Shown: positions 37,042-46,286 of the stretch, in pieces
How positions within the stretch are numbered: the first letter of the stretch is position 1
Layout of the letters: each line of letters opens with the position of its first letter
NCBI GenBank assembly: GCA_963830485.1
Contig: CAWHNE010000001.1
Coordinates: 132,968 to 196,967 of the forward strand
Origin: CAIWHR01 sp963830485
GTDB taxonomy: Bacteria; Pseudomonadota; Gammaproteobacteria; Burkholderiales; Casimicrobiaceae
Length of the DNA stretch: 64,000 nucleotides
Reading direction: 5' to 3'
Made by a program: the position numbers and the translations under genes
Notes under the pieces: generated by a model
Told to the model about the DNA's origin: nothing
The model's input: the letters and a program-made list of their open reading frames with translations, nothing else
Database searches by the model: none

Positions 37042-37278
37042 ATGGCGGCGGCGACGCTCACCAGCAAAGGCCAGATCACGATCCCGGCAGCCGTTCGCGA
37101 GAAGCTCGGACTCGCCACCGGCGATCGCGTCGAGTTTATCGAAGTCGGGCCCGGCGAATTCGCATTGAAGGCGGCGACCGAGGACGTGCGCTCGCTCAAA
37201 GGCATGGTCCGGCGGCCGGCAAAGCCGGTTTCCATCGGGGCGATGAATTCGGCGATCAGGCGCCGCGGGTCACGCTGA
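37042..37278 (+). CDS. AbrB/MazE/SpoVT family antitoxin (VapB type)
   Basis: 78 residues. TLTSKGQITIPAAVREKLGL is the swapped-hairpin DNA-binding domain. The C-terminal part (MVRRPAKPVSIGAMNSAI) is the toxin-wrapping arm. It is preceded by a palindromic operator and its stop shares one base with the toxin ATG (TGATG). It should neutralise the PIN toxin and repress the operon with it. Confidence 0.9.
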   Translation: MAAATLTSKGQITIPAAVREKLGLATGDRVEFIEVGPGEFALKAATEDVRSLKGMVRRPAKPVSIGAMNSAIRRRGSR

Positions 37279-37673
37279 TGATCGGCCTGGATACCAACGT
37301 CCTCGTTCGTTATATAGCGCAGGACGACCCCAGGCAGGCAGCGAAGGCCGTTCATCTGATCGAAACCGAGTGCAGCGAGGCGCGGCCCGGGTTCGTAACG
37401 GCCGTTGCCCTGGCCGAGCTCGTATGGGTGCTCGAGGAATGCTACCGCAGTGCCAAGGCCGAGATTGTCGCCGTCCTGGAACGCATCCTGCGCACCAGGC
37501 AGCTCGTCGTCGAAGAAGCCGAAACGGTGTGGAAGGCCGTCCGACTCTTTGAGGCGAGCCGGGCCGACTTTGCCGACTGCCTGATCGATCGCATTGGCGC
37601 CGCGCACGAGTGCGAATACACGGCAACGTTCGACAAGGGCGCCGCCGCGGCCGGGATGCGTCTGATCGGATGA
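37278..37673 (+). CDS. PIN domain ribonuclease toxin (VapC type)
   Basis: 131 residues. IGLDTNVLVRYIAQDD has the first acidic residue, VALAELVWVLEECY the Glu, and DFADCLIDRIGAAHECEYTA the later acidic pair, ending TFDKGAAAAGM. These make the Mg-dependent active site of PIN nucleases that cut tRNA or mRNA. It is translationally coupled to the AbrB-type antitoxin just upstream. Confidence 0.92.
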   Translation: MIGLDTNVLVRYIAQDDPRQAAKAVHLIETECSEARPGFVTAVALAELVWVLEECYRSAKAEIVAVLERILRTRQLVVEEAETVWKAVRLFEASRADFADCLIDRIGAAHECEYTATFDKGAAAAGMRLIG

Positions 37674-37686
37674 GCACGCGGGGCGC

Positions 37687-38300
37687 ATGAGCTCCACCAG
37701 AAACGCGACCGTCACGCGCCGCCTCGCCGCGATCCTGATCGCGGATGTCGTCGGCTACACGCGGTTGATGGAGCGCGATGACACCGGCACGTTCGCGCGG
37801 TTGCGGACGATTCGCGACGAGGTTGTCGATCCGGCAATCGTGTCGCACGGCGGCCGCATCGTGAAGACGGCGGGCGACGGGCTGCTCGCGGAGTTCACGA
37901 GCGCGCTCGCCGCGCTGCGCGCCTCGATCCAGATCCAGCGCGAGATGCGGCGCGTAACGCTGCGCTCCCGACGGACGAGCGGATCGACTATCGGATCGGC
38001 GTCAATCTCGGCGACATCATGGCCGACGGCAGCGATATCGCCGGCGATGGCGTCAACGTGGCGGCGCGGCTCGAAACGCTGGCGGAGCCCGGCGGCGTCT
38101 GCGTTTCGGGCGCAGTACGTGATCAGATCCACGGAAACCTCGATGTCGATTTCCAGGATATCGGCGAGCAGCATGTCAAGAACATCGCGCGGCCGATCCG
38201 CGCGTTTGCCGTTCGATTGGAAGCAAGGCCGGTCTTCCCGAGCAGTAACGGGGTCAGTCCCGCCGTATCAACGCGAACGCGCATGCAATCATCGCGATGA
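37687..38300 (+). pseudogene. class III adenylate/guanylate cyclase domain, frameshifted and short
   Basis: RRLAAILIADVVGYTRLMER and VKTAGDGLLAEF carry the metal-binding Asps. After a one-base shift near 37955 the domain continues as RIGVNLGDIMADGSDIAGDG and VNVAARLETLAEPGGVC. Most relatives have a TPR or other domain after this, but here the frame stops at 38300, overlapping the end of dsbB on the other strand by 47 bases. Either a decayed gene or a stand-alone cyclase with a sequencing error. It begins 13 bases after vapC. Confidence 0.65.
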
Positions 38301-38907
38301 AGAAGACGAACGTCCACGACGGGATCGCGAGCCCCATGAAGAGCCACCCCTGCTCGGCGCATTCGCCGCTGCCCTTCAACACACGGCTGATGACTTCAGT
38401 GAGCGGCAGCGTTTCCAGCATGTAGTTGAGCCCCATTCCGCACGCCGCGACGGCGCCCTTTGGCTGCGCCTGGATCCAGACGTGCCACGCCGCGATTGCG
38501 GCGCCCGTACCCGAGATGATCAGTGTGAGCAGCGCATATACGGCGGCGCCGGTGCGCTGTGGGTTGTGGACCGCGGCGATCAGGAAGACGACGCCCGTCG
38601 CGATAACGGCGATTCGCTGGAACACGCACAACGGGCACGGTTCCAGCTCGAGGATGTATTGCAGGTAGAACGCCCACGCCATCAGACCGGCGCAGACGAG
38701 GAAACCCAGGAGGTACGCCGGGCGCCGCGGCGGCAGCAGCAAGAGCGCGAGCGAGGTCGCGCCGACGGTCCACACGAGCATCCGGTACACGGTCTGCTCG
38801 AGCGATGGTGTCGTACCGAGCGCGTTGAGCAGCGTCTCCTGGCCGACCAGCGCGACGGCGACGAAAAGACCGGCGAGCGGCCAGGGGATGGTGGCGTAGC
38901 GAATCAT
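38254..38907 (-). CDS. dsbB: disulfide bond formation protein B
   Basis: Quinone reductase that reoxidises DsbA. EPCPLCVFQRIAV has the CxxC pair (C91, C94), and a second periplasmic pair is at C156 and C183. Four helices surround them as in E. coli DsbB. With the ATG at 38907 the protein has 217 residues, about 45 more than usual. The extra N-terminus would add two membrane segments (WPLAGLFVAVALVG; MLVWTVGATSLALLLL). A start at Met43 would give normal length. The first is kept because the extension codes like the rest. Confidence 0.88.
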   Translation of the reverse strand: MIRYATIPWPLAGLFVAVALVGQETLLNALGTTPSLEQTVYRMLVWTVGATSLALLLLPPRRPAYLLGFLVCAGLMAWAFYLQYILELEPCPLCVFQRIAVIATGVVFLIAAVHNPQRTGAAVYALLTLIISGTGAAIAAWHVWIQAQPKGAVAACGMGLNYMLETLPLTEVISRVLKGSGECAEQGWLFMGLAIPSWTFVFFIAMIACAFALIRRD

Positions 38908-38930
38908 GGTTGGCGCGTCCTTCGTTCGCG

Positions 38931-40217
38931 TCAGCGTTGCGACCGGGCGAGCGCCTGGTCGAGGTCCCACAGGATGTCGTCGAGCGTCTCGAGGCCGACG
39001 GAGAGACGAACCATCTCTGGCGTCACGCCGGCGGAGCGCTGCTCGTCCTCCGAGAGCTGCCGGTGTGTCGTGGAGGCCGGATGGATCACCAGCGTCTTCG
39101 CGTCGCCGACGTTCGCGAGGTGCGAGAGGAACTGCACGCTCTCGATGAACGATTCGCCCGCCTTGGCGCCACCCCTGACGCCGAAGGTGAGGATGCCGCC
39201 CACGCCTCGCGGCAGGTACCGGCGCGCGAGCGTCTCGTAACGACCGCCGGGAAGCGCGGGGTAGCTCACCCACTCGACCGCCGGATGCGCGGCCAAGTGG
39301 CGCGCGACCGCGAGCGCCGATTCGCAGTGGCGCGGCATCCGCACGTGCAGCGTCTCGATGCCCTGGAGCAGCAGGAACGCGGCGAGCGGCGACAACGTGG
39401 GCCCCAGCGTGCGCATCGTCTCCATCCGCGCCTTCATCGTGAAGCCGAAGTCGCCGAAGGTCTCGTAGAAGCGGACGCCGTGGTAGCCGCGCGAGGGCTC
39501 GGTCATCTGCGGGAAGTTGCCGTTGTCCCATGGAAACTTCCCGGACTCCACGACGACACCGCCCATCGTCGTGCCGTGGCCGCCCAGGTATTTGGTCACC
39601 GAGTGGATGACGAGGTCGGCGCCGTGCTCGAAGGGCCGGCACAGGTAGGGCGAGGCGAGCGTATTGTCGATCACGAGCGGCAGCCCGGCGCCGTGCGCGA
39701 CCTCGGCCAGCGCCGCGATGTCGCAGACGTTCAGCTGCGGATTGCCGATCGTCTCCGCGTAGACGGCCTTCGTGTTCGGCTTGAGCGCCGCCTTGAACGC
39801 CGCCGGATCATCGGCGTCGACGAACGTCGCGTCGATGCCGAACTGCGCGAACGTGACGCCGAGCTGCGAATACGTTCCGCCGTAGAGCGTCCGCGCCGCG
39901 ACGATGTGGTCGCCGTTCTTCGCGAGCGTGAGCAGCGTGACTGTCTGCGCCGCCATCCCGGTCGCCGCAGCGAGCGCCGCGCGGCCACCTTCGAGCGCGG
40001 CGACGCGTTCTTCGAGGGCCGCGACCGTCGGGTTCGAGATTCGCGAGTAGACGTTGCCGAACGTCTGCAGGTTGAAGAGCGATGCGGCGTGGTCGACCGA
40101 GTCGAAGACGAACGACGTCGTCTGGTAGATCGGCAGCGCGCGCGCTCCGGTCGCTGCATCGGGAATCTGCCCGGCGTGGAGGCACAGCGTATCGAATCCG
40201 AACGTGCGGTCAGCCAT
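38931..40217 (-). CDS. metY: O-acetylhomoserine aminocarboxypropyltransferase/cysteine synthase
   Basis: PLP enzyme using O-acetylhomoserine and sulfide to make homocysteine. 428 residues. SRISNPTVAALEERVAALEG, the PLP-lysine region VIHSVTKYLGGHGTTMGGVV, and RLSVGLETLDDILWDLDQAL are hallmarks of the Cys/Met-metabolism family. The length (about 430) suits MetY rather than MetB/MetZ. Its start overlaps the end of the CoA-binding gene by 8 bases, forming one operon. No SAM riboswitch was seen upstream. Confidence 0.93.
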   Translation of the reverse strand: MADRTFGFDTLCLHAGQIPDAATGARALPIYQTTSFVFDSVDHAASLFNLQTFGNVYSRISNPTVAALEERVAALEGGRAALAAATGMAAQTVTLLTLAKNGDHIVAARTLYGGTYSQLGVTFAQFGIDATFVDADDPAAFKAALKPNTKAVYAETIGNPQLNVCDIAALAEVAHGAGLPLVIDNTLASPYLCRPFEHGADLVIHSVTKYLGGHGTTMGGVVVESGKFPWDNGNFPQMTEPSRGYHGVRFYETFGDFGFTMKARMETMRTLGPTLSPLAAFLLLQGIETLHVRMPRHCESALAVARHLAAHPAVEWVSYPALPGGRYETLARRYLPRGVGGILTFGVRGGAKAGESFIESVQFLSHLANVGDAKTLVIHPASTTHRQLSEDEQRSAGVTPEMVRLSVGLETLDDILWDLDQALARSQR

Positions 40218-40683
40218 GCGACGATCGCCGTGCCGAGACGACGCCCGTGTTCACGCCCGCCCAGTGGAGCCCGCCCATGAGCCGCGCGTGCTCGATCTTG
40301 ACGCAGCGATTCTCGACCACCTCGAGTCCCGCGTCGCTCGCGATCCGCGCTGCCTCGTCGTTGCGGATGCCGAGCTGCATCCACAGCACCTTCGCGCCCT
40401 TGGCGACGGCCTCCCGCGCGAGTGCCGGCATCTCGTCGGGCTTGCGGAAGCAGTCGACGACGTCGACCCCCTCGGGGATCGAGGCGACGTCCGGGTAGCA
40501 CGTCTCGCCCAGCACTTCGGCATAGTTCGGATTGACCGGGATCACGCGGTAGCCGTGATCCTGCATGTACTTCGCCGCGAAGTAGCTCGGCCGGTACCAG
40601 TTCGCCGACAGGCCGACGACCGCGATCGTGCGCGAGCGCGAGAGGATCCCGCGCAATCCGGCGATGTCGTCGACGCGCGCCAC
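40210..40683 (-). CDS. CoA-binding domain protein (YccU-like)
   Basis: 157 residues from the GTG at 40683. RTIAVVGLSANWYRPSYFAA, GYRVIPVNPNY, VDCFRKPDEMP and WMQLGIRNDEAARIA follow the Rossmann-like CoA-binding family. Function unknown. The open frame continues upstream into a MITE-like element, giving 50 extra residues that are not part of the family. The GTG lies 2 bases from the element's TA target. Without the element, the sequence would read TAA-C-GTG, coupling it to the crystallin-like gene upstream. Confidence 0.85.
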   Translation of the reverse strand: MARVDDIAGLRGILSRSRTIAVVGLSANWYRPSYFAAKYMQDHGYRVIPVNPNYAEVLGETCYPDVASIPEGVDVVDCFRKPDEMPALAREAVAKGAKVLWMQLGIRNDEAARIASDAGLEVVENRCVKIEHARLMGGLHWAGVNTGVVSARRSSHG

Positions 40684-40687
40684 GTTA

Positions 40688-40864
40688 GGGCCTGTTAACG
40701 CTATGGGCACAAACGCGTTGCAGCAACCCGAAGGGAATGGGCGCCCGGGGCCGCCACTCTGCGTTGTCCTCCTCGCGAAGACGCCCGGTCTTCGCTTCGT
40801 CGTCCGCCTTGATTGGCGGCCCATGCCACCCATTCGCGTTTGCGTCCATAGCGTTAACGGGCCC
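40688..40864. mobile_element. 177-bp MITE-like element with 30-bp terminal inverted repeats and TA target duplication
   Basis: The left end (40688-40717, beginning GGGCCTGTTAACGCTATGG) and the reverse complement of the right end (40835-40864) agree at 27 of 30 bases. TA flanks both sides (40686-40687, 40865-40866), the target of IS630/Tc1-mariner transposases. A second inner inverted pair and a perfect central hairpin (GCGAAGAC / GTCTTCGC) make it a nested stem-loop. No transposase is encoded, so it must be moved by one elsewhere. Confidence 0.8.
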
Positions 40865-41769
40865 TACCGCTGGCCGGACCAGTTCGGCGACGAGCTGTAC
40901 GGATACGAGCTGTGCACGCGCCGGCCCGACGAGATCCGGTTGTTGAGCCCGCCCGGCAGCGAGGGGTAGTCGCCGGGGCCGAAGGTCTGGCACTCGCCGA
41001 TGAAGTTCGCGTCGCTGCAGAAGATCCAGTAGCCGCCCTCGACCCGCAGCGACGACGCGCGGTCGTTGAAGCCCGTGCCGTCGAGGTTCGCTAGGACCTG
41101 GTTGTTGATGACGAACGTGCGGCCGGAGAAGTTGGGACCCTCGTAGAGGATCGCGCGGGAGCCGCCGCCCCAGCCGCCTCCGCCCTCGCCTCTTGTGGGA
41201 CGCAGCGAGCTCAGCTGGCCGGTCAGCGGGCCGAGGTCCGAGTAGCGTCCGGGGGCGAAGGTCTGGCAATAGCCGCCGAAGCTAGCGTCGACGCAAAGCT
41301 CCCACGTGCCTTCGTGGACGATCATCGACTGCGCGCGGTCGTTGAAGCCGCTCCCGTCCAGGTTGACGACGGTTCCGTTGACGTCGAAGGTCCGGCCGTA
41401 GAAGCCGGTGCCGTCGTACAGGACGACACGCCCCCCGGCGTCCGCGCCCGGCCAGCCCGTCAGTTCGCGGGCGGACGAAATCGCGTACGCGACGCCCACG
41501 ATGCCCAGGTCAGCGTATTCGCCGGGACCCAGGCTCTCGCAGCGGCCGCGGAAGTAGGCGTCAGTGCAGAGCTGCCAGGTCCCGCCGCGGATAATCGCCG
41601 AGGCCGCGCGGTCGTTGTAGCCGACGTCGGCGAAATTCGGGACGGCCTGGTTCGCCGTGAAAGGCCGACCCCCGAATCTCGGGGCGTCGTAGAAGGTGAT
41701 CTGGGCGTTGGCCGCGGCGGCCAGGGCCGCGAGTCCGAGGCCGATGAGGGTTCGTAGGATCGTTAGCAT
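40864..41769 (-). CDS. beta/gamma-crystallin family secreted protein
   Basis: 301 residues with signal peptide (LIGLGLAALAAAANA) and about three pairs of crystallin motifs: ITFYDAPRFGGRPF, VVLYDGTGFYGRTF and AILYEGPNFSGRTF. Each is followed by FNDRAQSMIV- or FNDRASSLRV-like strands and a Cys-containing GECQTFGPGDY block. Microbial members often bind calcium; the outer location follows from the signal. Its TAG stop uses the TA target plus the first base of the MITE-like element; before insertion the stop would have been TAA. No close promoter was seen. Confidence 0.88.
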   Translation of the reverse strand: MLTILRTLIGLGLAALAAAANAQITFYDAPRFGGRPFTANQAVPNFADVGYNDRAASAIIRGGTWQLCTDAYFRGRCESLGPGEYADLGIVGVAYAISSARELTGWPGADAGGRVVLYDGTGFYGRTFDVNGTVVNLDGSGFNDRAQSMIVHEGTWELCVDASFGGYCQTFAPGRYSDLGPLTGQLSSLRPTRGEGGGGWGGGSRAILYEGPNFSGRTFVINNQVLANLDGTGFNDRASSLRVEGGYWIFCSDANFIGECQTFGPGDYPSLPGGLNNRISSGRRVHSSYPYSSSPNWSGQR

Positions 41770-42182
41770 GGTCGCCTCTGACCTTGGGATTGGGGACGGC
41801 GGAGCGGCAGCGGGCGATCCCCGAGTCTAGCGGAATCCCGGGGCGCTCCGGCGAGCCGCAGTGCCGGCGAGCGGCAGCTCCCCGCGCGCTTGGGCGGGTA
41901 GCCGGCGCGCAGCGGCACCACGCGTTCTGGGCGGACCCGGGAGACCGCAAGGAGCGGCAGCTGACGCCGGCGACAGGGGCGTCGAGGGGTATTTCGCACC
42001 CTCATCGGCGATCGGGCTCCGCGCGCCATTTTCCGGTGCACGAGCCGGTTCAACAGGCCCGATCCTTGCTTGTCGATTACAGAATTGGAGCGCACCATCC
42101 GCGCGCTCCGCCGCCGAGGGGGCCGGCAGGGGCCCAGAGACGCCTCCTCGGAATCGCTGCCGGAGGAGGGTCGGTCGTCGCC
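41770..42182. other. 413-base divergent intergenic region
   Basis: Lies between the crystallin-like gene and the long PAS-GGDEF-EAL gene. Open frames here are Arg/Ala/Gly-rich shadows. No clear promoter pair, repeat or RNA gene was recognised. Confidence 0.5.
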
Positions 42183-45100
42183 ATGGCATTGACGCGTTCG
42201 CTCAATCGGCTCGAGCTCGCGACCGTCCAGCGGACGGTCTCGGAGGCGCTCGAGCGCGAGGGCTTGACTGCGTTGTCGCAGCGCAAGCTGAACGCGCTCG
42301 GCCTGCCGCTCGCCTACATCGACCGCAACCAGCGCTACCGGTTCGCGAACTCCGCGTTCCTGACCTGGATCGCCAAGAAGCACGAGGAAGTCGTCGGCCA
42401 CGAGGTGATCGAGGTCATCGGGCGCGAGGTCTACGCGCTCTACAACGCGTACATCGACGCCGCGCTCGACGGCGAGCGGACCAATTTCGAGCGACAGCTC
42501 TCGACGCCGGGCCGGCCGCCGATCTGGATCCGCGTCGACTACTACCCGGACCGCACGCCGCAGGGCCAGGTCCGCGGCTTCCTCGTCACCTACGCCGACG
42601 TCGACAACGTCAAGCGCGTCGAGCTCGAGTCGGGCCAGCGCGAGCACCGGCTGCGGCTCGTCATCGACAGCGTCGGCTCGCCGATCTTCTACTTCGACCG
42701 CCAGCTCAAGGTCCGTTTCGCCAACAAGCCGTTCGGCGACTGGATCGGCGTTGCCGCCGATGACCTGCTCGGCCACGCCGTCCGCGAAGTGCTGTCGGGC
42801 GAAGCGTTCGCCGAGCTGCAGGGGTACATCGAGCGCGCGTTCGCGGGGGCGACGGTCGCCTGGGAGCGCCGCGACCGGCGCGCAAACGGCGAGCCGCGCT
42901 GGATCCGCGTTTCGCTGTTCCCCGATCGCGACCAAGGTGGCCGCATCGGCGGCGCGTTCGCCGTGATGACGGACATCGAGGACGACGTTCGCGTCCGCGA
43001 CGCGCTCAAGGCCCAGGAAGTCCAGCTGCGCCTGTTCGCCGACAACATCCCGGGACCTATCGCGTACCTCGACCGGTCGCTGCGCTACACGTTCGTGAAC
43101 CAGGCGTTCGCGAACTGGGTCTGCAAGCCGCAGGACGACATCTACGGCAAGTCGCCTCACGACGTGCTCAAGTCCGACGTGGCGTCGTTCCTGCGCCCGA
43201 TCCTGAAGCGCGCGCAGTTCGGCGAGCACGTCGAGTACGAGCGGATCGGGAAGAACGCGAACGGGGACAAGCGCTGGATGCACGGCCGCGTCGCGCCCGA
43301 TCTCGACTCGACGGGCAAGGTGCGCGGGCTCTACTGCACCGAGTATGACATCCACGATCTCAAGTCGACGGAGCAGGCGCTCGCCGCGCGCGAGGAGCAG
43401 CTGCGTCTGTTCACCGACAACATTCCCGAGCCGGTCGTCTACCTCGATGCCGATCGCAAGTACGCGTTCGTCAACGAGTCGTTCCTGCAGTTGAACGGCC
43501 TCGACCGCGACGCCGTGATCGGCAAGCCGTCGGAGGAGGTGATCGGCCTCGAGGCGTCGGAGGCGCTTGCAGCCGTTCCACGACCGCGCGTTCGCCGGCG
43601 AGACGCTGATCTACGAGCGCGCGATGGTCGATGCGAACGGCCGCATGCGTTGGATCCGCGGCCGGATGGTGCCCGACCACGCCTTCGACGGCCGCATCCA
43701 GGGCGTCTACGTCGTCGGCCACGACATCACGGACCTCAAGGAAGCGCAGGACGCGCTGGCCGCGCGCGAGTCCCAGCTGCGCGTCATCATGGACGGCGTG
43801 CCGGCGCCGGTCGCCTACATCGACCGCGACGAGCGCTGCCACTACGTCAACCGGACCTTCCTCCAGTATTTCGGGCTGACCGCCGAGCAGGTGGCGGAGC
43901 TGCGCCTGCGCGATGTCGTCGGCCACGGGATCTACCAGAGCGCGCAGGCGATGCTGTCGCGCGCGCTCGAGGGCGAGGCGACCGCTTTCGACCGGCTCGT
44001 GCCCGGCGCCAACGGCGTGCGCCGGTGGATGACGATCCGCGTGGTGCCGGACGCCGGGCCGTCGGGCGAGGTGCACGGCGCGTTCGTGCTGATGAACGAC
44101 ATCCACGGGCTCAAGCAGGCGCAGGAAGCGTTGCGCGCCTCGGAGGCGGAGCTCAGGCTCATCATGGACAACGTCCCGGCGCGCGTCGCCTACATCGACA
44201 CCGAGCACCGTTTCCGCTTCCTGAATCGCCACAACGAGGAGTGGTTGGGCGAGAGCCGCAAGGACCTGACCGGGCGCAAGGTCGCCGAGGTGATCGGCGA
44301 GGAGCGCTTCGCGCAGCTGCAGCCGCTGCTCTCCCGGGTGCTGAAGGGCGAGGTCGTCGCGACCGAGCAGATGCTGGTGCAGCCCTTGGGCGACCCGCGC
44401 TGGGAGGCGATCCACTACGCGCCCAACCGCGACAACGAAGGCAAGGTGATCGGCATCTACGCGGTACACACCGACATCCACGACCAGAAGAACAACGAGG
44501 ACGCGCTGCGCCGGGCGAACTGGATGCTGTCGTCGCACATCAGCAACACGCCGCTTGCGGTGCTGGAGTGGGACCGCGACTTCCGACTCGTGCGATGGTC
44601 GCCGCAGGCCGAGAACATCTTCGGCTGGACGGCCGACGAGGTGCTCGGGATGCCGATCGACGACAACGCGCTCATGCACGACGCCGACCGCGACGCGCTG
44701 GCCGGCGTGCTCGCGACCCTGACGCGCGGCGACGAGCCGCGCGCGACCGGGCTCACGCGCAACAACCGCAAGGATGGCGACACGATCTGGTGCGAGTGGT
44801 ACCACTCGGCGCTGCTCGACGCCGACGGCAAGATCGCGTCGATCCTGTCCTTCGTGCAGGACGTGTCCTCGCGGATCCAGGCCGAGGAACGCCTGCAGTA
44901 CATGGCGACGCGCGACGCGCTGACCGGGCTGCCCAACCGGCTCCTGCTGCACGAGCGGTTGACCCAGGCGATCGCCCAGGCGAAGCGTGGCGGCCGCCGC
45001 GTGGGCGTGCTGTTCATCGACCTCGACCGCTTCAAGAACGTCAACGACACGCTCGGCCACCGGATCGGCGACGAGCTGCTGAAGGGCGTTACCAAAGCGC

Positions 45101-46188
45101 TCTCGACGGCGCTGCGTGAGACGGACCTGCTCGCACGGCTCGGCGGCGACGAGTTCATGGTGATCGTCGACGATTTCGAGGAGCCCGCGGTGCTGGGCCG
45201 GATCGCGCAGAAGCTGCTCGACGCGATCGCGCAGCCGTTCAAGATCGAGGAGCACGACATCTACGTCACGTCGTCGATCGGGATCTCCGTCTACCCGGAC
45301 GACTCCGACGATCCGGAAGAGCTCCTCAAGCACGCGGACGTCGCGATGTACCGGTCGAAGGAGCTTGGTCGCAACACGTATCAGTTCCTCGACGCGGACC
45401 TCGCGCAGCGTCGGTTGAAGCAGCACACGCTCGAGAGCGCGCTGCGCCAGGCGCTGAAGGACGGTCTCCTGCAACTCCATTACCAGCCGGTCGTCCGCAT
45501 CGAGGACCACGCGGTCGTCGGCGCCGAGGCGCTGCTGCGCTGGAACGACCCGGAGCACGGACACGTGCCGCCGCAGGTGTTCATCCCGCTCGCCGAGGAG
45601 TCCGGCCTGATCCATGCGCTCGGCGAGTGGGTGCTGAAGTCGGCCGCCGAGCAGTGCGTCGCGTGGCGCAACGGCGGGATGCCGCTCACCGTGTCGGTGA
45701 ACCTCTCTGCGCGGCAGTTCTATCGGGAGGACCTGGCGCAGCGGATCTCCGAGATCGTGCGGGGCGTGGGCTGCGAGCCGTCGTGGATCGAGCTCGAGGT
45801 CACCGAGACGAGTCTTCTGCACGACCTCGACGCAATCCGCAAGGTGCTCCACCAGCTGCGCAACGAGGGGTTTACCGTCGCGATCGACGACTTCGGCACC
45901 GGCTACTCGTCGCTCACGCACCTGAAGCACTTCCCGATCGACACGCTGAAGATCGACATTTCCTTCATCGCCGACCTCGAGACCGATCCGGGCGACGCGG
46001 CGATCACCGAGGCGATCATCGGCCTCGCACGCGGCCTGAACCTCAAGGTCGTCGCCGAGGGTGTGGGCACGAAGGCGCAGCTCGACTTCCTCCAGGCGCG
46101 AGGCTGCCACTGCTTCCAGGGCTTCTGGATCAGCAAGCCGCTGCCGACGCCGGAGTTCGCGATGTTCGTCGCAAAGATCGCCGCGTAG
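42183..46188 (+). CDS. multi-PAS GGDEF-EAL protein, frameshifted near 43565
   Basis: A c-di-GMP turnover protein of about 1,335 residues. Six or seven PAS repeats fill the first 890 residues (AYIDRNQRYRFANSAFLTWI, FYFDRQLKVRFANKPFGDWI, AYLDRSLRYTFVNQAFANWV and so on). The GGDEF domain follows (RDALTGLPNRLLLHERL; LLARLGGDEFMVIVDDFEEP), then an EAL domain (GAEALLRWNDPEHG, IELEVTETSLL, VAIDDFGTGYSSLTHLKHFP, VVAEGVGTK). Both active sites look complete. A one-base shift between GLEASEAL and QPFHDRAFAGE near 43565 splits the fourth PAS; the rest is in order, so an indel error is likely. No membrane segment was noticed. Confidence 0.85.
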
Positions 46189-46191
46189 ATT

Positions 46192-46276
46192 GTCGTCCCC
46201 GCGGAGGCGGGGACCCAGTGTCGTCGAACCGGTCCTTGGGCGAAAGACGCTGGATTCCCGCCTGCGCGGGAATGAC
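46192..46276. repeat. inverted pair of stem-loop intergenic repeats
   Basis: Two 27-base units (46192-46218 and 46250-46276) face each other. One is the reverse complement of the other with 22 of 27 matches. Each folds as an 8-bp stem, and two of the differences are compensatory within the stem. They lie between the convergent GGDEF-EAL and hydrolase gene ends and may act as a bidirectional transcription end. Confidence 0.7.
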
Positions 46277-46286
46277 CAATTGGACG

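Noticed and set aside
40684..40833. 50-residue N-terminal extension of the CoA-binding protein
   Set aside because: Encoded entirely by the MITE-like element; the family fold starts after the GTG at 40683.
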